This document shows, piece by piece, positions 42,201 to 51,000 of a DNA stretch of 64,000 nt (position 1 is its first letter; each line of letters starts with the position of its first letter). The stretch lies in assembly GCF_002101295.1 (NCBI RefSeq), contig NZ_CP020778.1, forward strand, positions 971,001 to 1,035,000. The letters are read 5' to 3'. The notes under the pieces were generated by a model. The model was given only the letters and a program-made list of their open reading frames with translations, ran no database searches and was not told where the DNA came from. The stretch comes from Candidatus Pelagibacter sp. RS40 (GTDB lineage Bacteria > Pseudomonadota > Alphaproteobacteria > Pelagibacterales > Pelagibacteraceae). A program made the position numbers and the translations under genes.

Positions 42201-44941
42201 TTGCTGCAGATGGTTCATATGTTTATTTAACAGATTTAGACAATAATGAGGATGCTCTTGTTGTAGGAGCTACTGCAACGGATGTATTTACTTACACTGC
42301 AGGAGGTGAAACTGCAACTTTAACAATTACAATTACTGGACTTGGTCCATTAGCAGCGAATGACACAGCAGCATTTACTGAAGGAGGCTCTGCTGCAACT
42401 GGTACAGCTGGCGTTTCTGGAACAGGTGTTTTAGGCAATGATGATAATGGTGGATCGTCCTATGAGGCAGAGCATGCATCATTAAGAGTAACACAAGCAA
42501 AACCAGATGGAGGATCTTATACAACAGTTGCTTCAGGAGGATCTTCAGATATTACTGGAACTTATGGAACCCTAACACTTTATAGTACAGGTGAATATTC
42601 TTATACAGCCGATCAATCTGCAGCAGAAACGATCACAAAAGATGCAACAGTAACAGATACATTTGTTTACGAAATTAAAGATGATGATGATGTTAACGCT
42701 TCTACAGCTAACATAGTAATTACAATTACTGGTATAAACGATGATATTATAGCAGTAGATGATACTGATAGTGTTACAGAAGGTGCAACAGTTAAAAGAG
42801 GATACGACTCTACTTATTCATTAGATTATGATGATACAGATGTAGACACAGCGAATACTTACTTAACACATCAAATTACTGCAATAAGATTAGGAGATAC
42901 TGAGGGAGCTGGAACAGCTGGAACAATAGGAGATCCACTAGAAGGCACTTATGGAAAACTTACTGTTTTTGCAGACGGTTCATATACCTATCAAGCAAAT
43001 AATGACATTGAAGTATCAGGTTCAAGATTAATTAGTGGCCAAACGGTTACTGATACCTTTAATTACACAGTTTCAGATACAGACGGTGACACAGATATTG
43101 CAGTTTTAACAATTACAATTAATGGAACAAATGAGCCTCCGAAAGCAAGAGATGACTATGATCAAATTACTGTTGGTGGGCCTTCAATCTCAAAAAACTC
43201 AACAAATGGTACTACTTCGAATGATAATGATGTTGAGGGATCGAGTTTAACTGTAAATGGAGTTAAAACAGGAACAGAGGAGGGATCTGGAACTGAAGGG
43301 ACTGTTGGATCATCATTAACAGGAACTTATGGAACTTTAATATTAAATTCAGATGGAAGCTATACATATGAATTAGATCCAAACAGTGAAGATTTAAAAA
43401 AACTACCAGCTGGTGAATACATTTATGAAACGTTTACTTACACAATTACAGATGACACAGGTCAAACTGATACTGCAGAAATTAAAATTCGTATTAATGG
43501 AGTTAATGATGCTCCAGAAGCTGTAGATGATAAAGAAACATTAGACCTAGATACAAATACAGAATTAGAGCATTTTGACGATGAAAATAAATACTTAAAA
43601 TATAATGATATTGATCATGACCGTTTCGATAATATTACACTGAACTCTATAAGAACTGGAAAATCAAGTGAGACTGGATCAACAATTTCTTTTGGTACTG
43701 AATATACAACTAACTACGGCAGAATAACTTTTTATAATGATGGAGGTTACAACTTTATATCTAATTCTGGTTTAAGAGATACCTTAAAACCAGGAGAAAA
43801 ATTATATGAATATTTTACTTATACAATTAGTGATATAAGCGGTCTTACAGCAAGCGCACAGTTTACAATTGAAATATTTGGAACCACAAACTATCCAGGT
43901 GCAGTTTTAGATGATGGATTTAGATCATTAGTTCAAAGAGCATCCTTAAATGAATTAGATCCTTATCTTTTGCCAGATAGAGAACCTCTACCATTTACAA
44001 ATTTTTATGAAGGACAATTTAAAATATTAAGATTTAATGAAGCTTTAAAACTAATTGATCTTCGAGCTCAATTTATAGATAAAGATGGAAACTATACTAC
44101 ATTTTCTGAGGGTAACCCCGAGGATACTTTGGTTCTACAGTTTTCAGTATTTAATGATCCAGGTGTTAAACTTGTAAAATACAAAGGTGAGATGAAAGAT
44201 GGTAGTGAATTACCAAGTTGGATAAAAGTAAATCCAAAAACAGGTGTTGTTGTTGCTGAAATTCCATTTGATGTAGATTTATTAGAATTTAAAGTAATCG
44301 GAATTGATGAAAAGAATAATGAATATGAAATTGCAGTTCTAATTGATGCTAGTCAATTAAGACAAAATAGAGAACTTGCAAGAGAGTTTGCAGGTGAAAT
44401 TGAAGAAAGAATTTCAGTCAATCAAGATGGAAATGTAGAAATTCAATCTGATGAGGAACAAACAAATAATGAAACAGAAAATAAATCAATAAATGGCAAC
44501 GATGCAAAATTAAAATCTAAAAAATTAATTGAAAAAATTGTAAAAGGTGAAGTTTTAAAACCAAAACCTTATATTAGAGATAATAAATATATTATTGATT
44601 TACCTGATGAAATTAAATCAAATCTTGAAAAAGGAATTGCTGTTTTAAGAAATGGAGACAAAATTCCTAAATGGGTAAAAGTTGATACAGATAAGGGTGA
44701 ATTAATTTTAAATCCTCCAAAAAATTTAAAACATTTAAATCTTTCAATTATTTCAATTGATGCAGATGGAAATAAAATTAAAAACGATATCAAAGGAAAG
44801 ATTAATAAACGTTCTGCCGAAAGGTTTGCAAAGCAAATTGAAATTAAAGAGCAAACAAGATTTGTATCTTTAACTGAGCAAGTTGGTGTTGAGGCAAATA
44901 TTCAAGATGATTATGGTTCTGATATCATAAACCGTCTATAG
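36257..44941 (+). CDS. Giant repeat surface protein 1 (DUF4347, VCBS repeats, nested propeller)
   Basis: The 2,894-aa product uses a GTG start with no clear Shine-Dalgarno. The N-terminus is Lys-rich and has no Sec signal; residues 17-30 read IEPLEQRIMLDGAG, like the LEPR-type N-terminal motif of other giant exported proteins. A DUF4347-type domain follows (about residues 85-230) with H138 in IIGHGSAG and C181 in LFYGCN. Next come a beta-rich domain ending GDYLRIIVDA (to about 433), then about 13 VCBS/cadherin-like repeats (to about 2550), one carrying an inserted five-repeat propeller-like module. A C-terminal region has two dystroglycan-like cadherin segments and ends DDYGSDIINRL. No RTX nonapeptides were seen. 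Likely a secreted adhesin or surface-layer protein carried by the adjacent export genes; role inferred. Confidence 0.85.
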   Translation: MNKFKKKKIIKNKKVFIEPLEQRIMLDGAGSSTFLDLIDERSQADNSNKSIQEVKKFKELKSENGSKELPFTNVPRDQLKRKQIVFIDKQVPDFEKLAKSFRKNVEIHFIETNEDGFKKIEQTLVNGKKYSAIHIIGHGSAGQILFGNALLTNESIENYKSTLGSIGESLTKKGDILFYGCNIAANDKGEALLKKISNFTKADIAASNDLTGKVGDWDLEKKYGIVETKNVQVVDYKSYLLISKNTVGEDGIASVSGGYVTAYTGSHTIKDLRSNTEGNSKTYSGWWNVTREKAGISSGKIQAGDGDIRFASGSPLTASTSTQYDSYILFLNAKRNDKSDRNNVATVTFDNNIKAVMYGQETGKKTVGTMNFEVSGYTYGGSESKRGFEDGGSSQTTQDDWFSFSGKTITCGAKNKDPGDYLRIIVDAASPPAVNKDPVASNSTQSVTENEYAALNGGYGDVITGNEDPDGDTVTITKIKYDKFTDSNSNDKVDSGEIEIGKEQDLTSGWNSVNTKYGNLFIHQSTGKYAFNAVRQSSPDIEKYDDNEKSLSYTGWGVNKAQFNEVNTINAGESKTVSFTYTIDDRNGGTDTGTITITINGANDTPIAVNDSASTIEGGTISTSDNLLNNDIDRDSNDSFGNGFYISEIKAGEDENHASSGSELSATVTQQTVTGNYGNLTVNRDGTYTYTAFTDSGLAAGEEVEDHFTYILKDDSNEANIGTLQQGRPIETPVDKNSIGKLSIEVVGVADANNAPDLKADTGYVYEDFTLTVADGASANDGLDSSPFTGDQEIAADSDFNSNHGDHTGDLLGNDVDDDGDTLSINGVRLASYVDTLADPPSFTTVSGSTSITGTYGVLTINPNGSYSYAATNTNTDELDLNDTVVDKFDYKATDGTDEAYTRLTITIKGINDDPVGVVNTDSVTLGSSLNRTDGSSYDILGNDTDVDGDDDENDFTITSITATTAGGSAQTTFSSNTETVSGQYGTLVLNSNGSYTYDPTGNANTIALADGETADDVFTYIFNDGTSKLTEHSSGSLKTNPSGTSTLTITVTGRTPSAADDTGRINAGSTLTVTDGSSGEDGSDTDKDNESGDHTGDVLENDTGSSTAVTGIQLGSESAPGASGTIGSVFQGNYGDLTINADGSYTYNANNAGTLLAGQTATETFTYTVTDGTGKTDTATITITILGVDDAPAAVNDTGYIQEASTLTVEADEGVDGTDDNNNNESGDTSGGALENDSDADGDSTMSITSYEHTSGTNTSGGALASNSNSGEAGSSSVVGIYGTLTLAADGSYTYAANEDISTLDSGETVTDVFTYTLTDSDGDTADDTATITITIVGISAPSAADNIATVEENSTLTVADGAGVNAETAATHAGGSDSFAVHAQENDGTGISFSSDGKKMYITGHAQNKIYQWDLSTAFDPSTKSNLVSKSTNWNGVDNSGDDDFSNDQGDWTRGHVWNVDGTKLFVLNWDGGVAGDSTASYRICSYDASSPFEVSSLTIAAPTSSTSFDTGYTDAHLNLSVSNDGKKFHIIDRGDKVLKQIKLTTAYDLSTASYETGYSLAAAVSGPRSFTFSADGKRFFVGCQSNDKIYQFSLDNAFDVTPGSVTLDGNINLLNSGTMPFGITFGAGGTKMFVHEIDGNDTVEEYALRTPYNLIDLDGEHDGDVLEDDTDTDGGTLTVSSVRTGSTEGSGTAGTLGQALTGTYGDLTLNANGSYNYTANTGISATEALDAGDIVYDYFNYTVSDGTGTDTALITIKVIGVNDAPSATNDTGYIHEGGTLTVSNGGSAVSGTSTGSNTGDVLLNDTDVDANDTLIVVGTVTQNGGTNTAGASVAKNNETADVGAKIDGLYGDLTLNADGSYSYIANDAASLNNGETVTDIFTFTTSDTQGGTDTSTLTITIIGKGVDLTNDTDAVNEDANITVSDGDDEDLLVDDFGVSTVTSVAHTSGTDGNGTALSSTGNSASAGSAVIGRYGTLTVAADGSYVYLTDLDNNEDALVVGATATDVFTYTAGGETATLTITITGLGPLAANDTAAFTEGGSAATGTAGVSGTGVLGNDDNGGSSYEAEHASLRVTQAKPDGGSYTTVASGGSSDITGTYGTLTLYSTGEYSYTADQSAAETITKDATVTDTFVYEIKDDDDVNASTANIVITITGINDDIIAVDDTDSVTEGATVKRGYDSTYSLDYDDTDVDTANTYLTHQITAIRLGDTEGAGTAGTIGDPLEGTYGKLTVFADGSYTYQANNDIEVSGSRLISGQTVTDTFNYTVSDTDGDTDIAVLTITINGTNEPPKARDDYDQITVGGPSISKNSTNGTTSNDNDVEGSSLTVNGVKTGTEEGSGTEGTVGSSLTGTYGTLILNSDGSYTYELDPNSEDLKKLPAGEYIYETFTYTITDDTGQTDTAEIKIRINGVNDAPEAVDDKETLDLDTNTELEHFDDENKYLKYNDIDHDRFDNITLNSIRTGKSSETGSTISFGTEYTTNYGRITFYNDGGYNFISNSGLRDTLKPGEKLYEYFTYTISDISGLTASAQFTIEIFGTTNYPGAVLDDGFRSLVQRASLNELDPYLLPDREPLPFTNFYEGQFKILRFNEALKLIDLRAQFIDKDGNYTTFSEGNPEDTLVLQFSVFNDPGVKLVKYKGEMKDGSELPSWIKVNPKTGVVVAEIPFDVDLLEFKVIGIDEKNNEYEIAVLIDASQLRQNRELAREFAGEIEERISVNQDGNVEIQSDEEQTNNETENKSINGNDAKLKSKKLIEKIVKGEVLKPKPYIRDNKYIIDLPDEIKSNLEKGIAVLRNGDKIPKWVKVDTDKGELILNPPKNLKHLNLSIISIDADGNKIKNDIKGKINKRSAERFAKQIEIKEQTRFVSLTEQVGVEANIQDDYGSDIINRL
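37570..43890 (+). repeat. VCBS-type repeat array in giant protein 1 (about 13 units)
   Basis: Units of about 100-170 residues recur. Each has TLTV-x-DG, a G-x-H-x-GDVL-x-NDxD segment, GTYGxLTxNxDGSYxY, an FTYTVxDxxGxTDT strand and the ending ITITIxGxNDAP. Such domains usually bind calcium and form long extended stalks. Units are diverged at protein level rather than recently duplicated. Confidence 0.85.
40380..41235 (+). repeat. Five-repeat propeller-like module nested inside a VCBS unit (giant protein 1)
   Basis: Five repeats of F-x-x-DG-KKMYI-type strands followed by IYQWDLSTAFD-type strands interrupt a VCBS unit between its TLTVADGAG strand and its DGEHDGDVLEDD strand. The same type of module occurs twice in giant protein 2 at the equivalent position. 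Confidence 0.75.
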
Positions 44942-44954
44942 CCTCTAAATCGTT

Positions 44955-44964
44955 CATATTGGGT
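44955..44964 (+). promoter_or_regulatory. Secretion-locus motif copy 4 (CATATTGGGT)
   Basis: In the 121-nt gap between the giant genes, 98 nt before giant gene 2. Flanked by CGTT and AT-rich sequence as in other copies. Spaced 51 bp from copy 5. Confidence 0.5.
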
Positions 44965-45005
44965 TTAATATTTATAATTCGTGACGTTTTGACAGTACAA
45001 AAACT

Positions 45006-45015
45006 CAAAATGGGC
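45006..45015 (+). promoter_or_regulatory. Secretion-locus motif copy 5 (CAAAATGGGC)
   Basis: Lies 47 nt upstream of the start of giant gene 2. It differs from the consensus at positions 3-5 but keeps the CA...TGGGC core and the approximately 50-nt distance to the start codon. Confidence 0.45.
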
Positions 45016-45062
45016 AATGGTAAAGGTTTAAATTTTCAATATTCGTTTAGAACTTTAAATAA

Positions 45063-48000
45063 ATGGACAAAAAAAGTAAAAATATAAGAAGTCAAAAGAT
45101 TTTTATTGAGCCTTTAGAGCAAAGAATAATGCTTGATGGAGCAGGTGCTTCTACATTTTTAGATTTAATTGATGAGAGAAATCAACAAGAAATAAAAAAA
45201 AATTCCAAAAATAAAGATATATATAAAGAGGGAACCCAATCTAACACTGAAATCCCTTTTACAACTGTTGCTAGAGAGGCAAGAAACGACAGAAAAAATA
45301 TTGTTTTTATTGATAGCCAGGTAAAAGATTACAGAGAAATAACTAAATCCTTTAGAGAAAACACAGAAGTATATTTAATTAGTTCTAATGAAGATGGATT
45401 TAAGAGAATTAATCAAATTTTACAGGATAGAGAAAATATTAATGCCCTTCATTTAATTGGTCATGGTTCTGCAGGACAAATTTTATTTGGAAATGCATTT
45501 TTAAATAATGAAACAATAGATAATTACAAATCAACCCTTTCATCAATTGGTCAATCATTAACTGATAAAGGAGATATTCTCTTTTATGGATGTAATGTTG
45601 CATCAACAGATCAAGGTCAATTATTAATTAAAAAAATTTCAGAAATTACAAAAGCCGATATTGCAGCATCAGATGATATTACAGGTAAAGGCGGAGATTG
45701 GGAATTAGAAAAACAGTTTGGTTTAATTAGTGAGGAAGAACTTAAAGTTAAAAATTATAACCATGCCCTTGGATCATTATCTACAACTGGAGTTCTTTCT
45801 GGCTCAGGAGTTACTCATATTGATAGCAATGTTACAATGATGAATTCTGGCAATGTTGGACTTGGTGCTTCAGGAGCTTATGCAACAGTTGGTTCTGATT
45901 TTGGTTTGGCCGTAGAAGAATTAAATGTTTCTGTTTCTAGTGGAGACTTAATTTCGAATGTTGACGTTGATTCAACATATATTTGGAATGACGATAACAA
46001 TACTGGAAATGCTGAATTGCAAAATGGAGCTAATCAAAATGCCTCAAGTAATATTACAGTAAATTCGTATCTAATGTTTCTTGTAGATAACCTAAATAAA
46101 AGAACAAGTACTTCAGCTGGAGAAGTTGTTTTTGACGGTGAAATAGTTGGAATATTTTTTGATCAAGCAAAAACTCGAGCAGAAAATGTTGATGGTAACA
46201 CATATCATAGCAGTAGTTTAATTTATGCAATGAGTGGTAGCGGGGGTGGTAGTAATTCTGCAGATAGCGACGGTGGTAGAATGCCAGAGGGTAAAAAACC
46301 GAGCTCTGGTATGACTAACTTCTTTAATTCTACTCAGTCCCATGGTTCAGGTGGTGTTGCGGATAGTAGCAATGGTTCTGATTGGGTTTCTGTTTCAAAT
46401 CATGGAAGTGGAACAAATAATCTTTTACAATTTGGAGCGCAAAATGCGAATTCTTCCGCTGGAGATTATATAAGAATTCTTGTTATACCAAACGCAACAA
46501 ACACTGCACCTGCTGCAGCAGATAACATTGGAACCGTAAAAGAAGATGCAACGTTAACTGTTTCAAACGGAGCTACTTCAAATAGTATTACAGGTGCTTC
46601 TTTTGTTGATAGTTTTGATCTTTCTTCTCAAGAGTCTAACCCTCAAGGGGTAGCTTTTAATGAAGATGGTACAAAAATGTTTATTGTTGGAAGAGATGGA
46701 GATGAGGTTAATGAATATACTTTATCTACTGGGTATGATGTTTCCACTGCCTCTTATGATAGCAACTTTAGTGTTGCTTCCCAAGACACTATTCCGCAAG
46801 ACATAGTTTTTAACGCTGACGGTACAAAAATGTTTATTTTGGGAGAGGGAAATGGCGCAGTTTATGCATACAATCTCTCTACAGGCTTTGATGTATCCAC
46901 CGCATCATTTATTAACAACTTTAGTGTTGCCTCTCAAGAAAATTCCCCTCAAGGATTAGCATTTAATAATGATGGCACGAAAATGTTTATTACAGGAGGT
47001 GGTGGAAGAGATGTTAATGAATATACTTTGGCTAGCGCGTTTAATACAGCAACGGCATCTTTTGTCGATAGTTTTGATATTAGTTCTCAAGATACTTTAC
47101 CCAATGGTTTAGTATTTAACAGCGATGGAACTAAAATGTTTGTTACTGGCAATCAAGGTAATGATATTAACGAATATACGCTCTCTACTGGTTTCGATGT
47201 ATCCACTGCTTCCTTTGTTGGAAACATTAGCGTCTCTTCGCAAGATACTACTCCGGGGGGTATAAAATTTAATAACGATGGTACTAAATTATTTATGGTG
47301 GGAGTTGCTGGTGCAGATATTAATGAATACACTCTTACTACTCCTTTCAGTTTAGTAAATATATCAGGTGAACATGACGGTGATGTTTTATTAGATGATA
47401 CAGATGCAGATAGTGATACTTTAACAGTCACTCAAATAGCCGTAACTGGAGAGTCTAATTCATCTGTTTCAAGCAGTAGTTCATATAACTCAAGTGGAAC
47501 ATCAAAAACTGGTACTTATGGTACTTTAAGAATAGGTGCTGATGGATCATATGATTATGTAGCAGATCAAGCTGCTGCTGATGTATTAGATCCTGGTGCT
47601 GTTGTAACGGATAGTTTTACTTACACAGTCTCAGATGGAAATGGTGGAACTGATACAGCAACTTTAATAATCACTGTCGTAGGTGTGAATGATGATCCAG
47701 TAGGTGTTGCTGACACAGACTCAGTTGCAACAAGTAATACAGTTACAGATGCAACAAATAGTGCTGGAACAGTTATATCAGATGATACTGATGCTGATGC
47801 AAGTTCTTCTTTAACAGTAACAGCTATTCAGCATAGCGGAGCGGGTAGCGCAACTTCTGTTTCTGCAGGCACAACTAGAGCAGATGGTGCATCAAGTAGT
47901 GGTACTTATGGTACCTTAACAATTGGTGCAGACGGCTCTTATTCTTATGTTGCAGGATCAAGCGCTGGAACAGATGAATTTACTTATACAGTTTCTGATG

Positions 48001-51000
48001 GAACAGCAACAACAATTACAACTTTAACAATTACAGTTGGAGCCAGTAATAACGCTCCTTCAGCAGTTGCAGATACAGATAGTGTAAATGAAGACGCAAC
48101 AGTTACCCAAAGTTCTGGTTCAGGTTTATTAAGTGCAGATGATACCGATGGTGATGGTGATAGTTTAACAGTAACACAAATTAAAAAGGATGGTGGTACC
48201 AACTCAGCTGTATCTGGTGGAAGTTCTTATAATTCAAGCGGAACCTCTGTTACAGGAACTTATGGAACATTAACTGTTGGAGCTGATGGAACATATACAT
48301 ATGTTGCAGATCAAGCAGCTGCTGATGCTTTAGATGCAAGTGATATTGTTACAGACGTATTTACTTATACTATTTCAGACGGTAATGGTGGAACTGATAC
48401 TGCAAACTTAACCGTTACAGTTACTGGAGTTAACGATGCGCCAGTTGCTCAAAATGATACAGGAACTGTAAATGAAGATGCCACACTAAATGTTTCTAAC
48501 GATGCTACAAGCGTTACCGGAGTTTCTCAAGATACTGGTTCACCTTACTCACTTAGCGCAGGTACAGCACGTTCCGTAGCATTTAATCATGATGGTACTA
48601 AAATGTTTGTTGTTCATGCTCCCGGCACAGCAACAATCTCTGAACATGCTTTAACAACTGCTTTTGATATAAATACTGCTTCTCAAAGCACTACATATGA
48701 TATTTCTTCTCACATAAGTGAACCACGTGGTATCAGATTTAATAGTGATGGTACTAAACTTTATATAATCAGTAGTGCAGGTGGTAATAAAAAGATTCAT
48801 GAATATTCTTTATCTACAGCTTATGATGTATCTTCGTTACCAACTCCTTCTTCAACAGTAATTAGCAGCCAAGACGGTGGTCCTAGAGGTTTTACTTTTA
48901 ATACTGATGGAACTAAAATGTTTTTACTTGGAGACACCAACCACCATGTTTATGAATATTCTCTATCAACAGCTTTTGATACCACAACAATATCATACAC
49001 AAGTAGAAGTTTAGATTTTAGTTCAAGAGAAGTTACACCAAGAGGTATTTCATTTAATCCAACAGGTTCAAAATTATTTATTACAGGTCAAAGTAGTGAT
49101 GAAATTTTAGAATACGATCTTAGTACTGGTTTTAACTTATCTACTGCAACATTTAATGGTGCATTTGATGTGGGTAGCTTTGCTAATAAACCTAATGATA
49201 TTGTATTTAATAATGATGGAAGTAAAGCATTTTTAGCTCGAGCAAATTCAAATGCAGTCTTATCTTTTTCACTTTCAAGTCCATACAGTTTTGTTGATAT
49301 AACAGGTGAACACACTGGAGATGTAATAGATACAAGTTCAAGTTCTAATTCAGATTCTGATGCAGATGCAAGCTCATCTTTAACAATTTCAGCAATAAGA
49401 GCAGGCTCAAGTGAAGGAAATGGAAACCCAGGTTCAGTTGGATCTGCCTTAGATGGAACCTATGGTCAATTAACAATCAATGCTAACGGTTCTTATTCAT
49501 ATGTTGCAAATAAAGATGCAGCCGACGCACTTGACCCAGGTGATATAGTTACAGACAGTTTTAACTATACAGTCTCTGATGGAACAGCTACAGATATAGG
49601 CGTTATTACTATAACGGTAGTAGGTGTAAATGATGCTCCAACAGCATCAAACAATACTATTACAACTAATGAAGATACAAACCATGTATTTTCAACAAGT
49701 GAATTCAATTTTAGTGATACTGATGATAGCGGAAGTTTAAATAAAATTAAAATTACATCTTTAGAAAATAATGGTGCGTTACAATATTATAATGGATCTT
49801 CATGGGTTGATGTGACTTTAAACCAAGAAATTACAGCTCTCGATATTTCAAATGGATACTTAAGATTTAAGCCCGATTCTAATGAAAATGGAAGTTCATA
49901 TACTTCATTTGGATTTCAAGTAAATGATGGAACTGCTTATAGCTCATCTAAGACTATGACTGTCAATGTAACTGCAGTAAATGATACGCCAACAGCAACT
50001 GATGATACTGCAAGTGTAACAGACGGATCTAGCGTTACAGTATCAAATGCATCAAGCGGTGTAATTGATGATAATGATACAGATCCTGACAGCTCAGATA
50101 CATTAGTAATAACAAATATTTCTCACACAAATGGAAATAGTAGCAATGTTACATCCGCAACAACATATTCTAATGGAACATCAATAGCTGGAACATATGG
50201 AACGTTAACAATTGGAGCAGATGGAACATATACCTACACTCCAAATGGCTCTTTGGATACTGGTGAGTCCGGTAATGATGTGTTTACCTACACAGTTTCA
50301 GATGGATCAGCCACAGATACAGCAACTATTACAATTTCGGTTACAGGTGCAAACGATGCCCCAGCTGCATCAAACGATAGTAACACAATCGATATATCTA
50401 CAAACTCAACTTTAACAGTTACAGATGGTTCCATTAAGGACGTATTAACCAATGATACCGATGCTGATACCAACGATACTATTAGTGTAACAGAAATTAG
50501 AACAGGTGCCTTAGAGGGAGCAGGAACTTCAGGCGTAGTTGGATCTTCACTTACTGGAACATATGGAACATTAATAATAAACTCAAATGGAAGTTATACT
50601 TACATTGTTAATACTGGACTAGATGATACTTTAAATAAAGGTCAAATTGTATTTGAATATTTCAATTACACTGTATCAGATGGAACTACAACTGACACAG
50701 GCTCTATAGTTATTAAACTTCAAAATGGTGGACAGGTCGTTAAAGAAATTAGAGAAAAAAAAGCTGAAAGATTAATTAAGAGGGAAAGTAAAAGAAATGA
50801 AAAATCAAATAAATCAAATTTTAATTTACCAAAAATTGAAAGTAATTTTGAATTAAATTTAAATCAAATTGATCTTCCAAAACAAAATAAAAAAGCAGAT
50901 TTTTCACAAGGTCTTAAATTAACTGATCTTGTTGCAGAAACTAACTCAATTGAAGTTAAAGAAAAATTAAAAGACGTACCAGATGTTTTTGCAGATAAAG

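Larger units (their letters stand above)
46500..50730 (+). repeat. VCBS/cadherin-like repeat array in giant protein 2 (about 7 units)
   Basis: Seven units end in variants of TxTITVxGVNDAP and carry the GTYGTLTIGADGSYTYV core. One unit (about 49660-49990) lacks that core and resembles a plain cadherin-like domain (SWVDVTLNQEITALDISNGYL-type). Confidence 0.82.

Noticed and set aside
46600-49300. Regular DNA repeats considered as a CRISPR array
   Set aside because: The repeats are in-frame coding repeats of about 150 nt with diverged sequence and no constant spacers.
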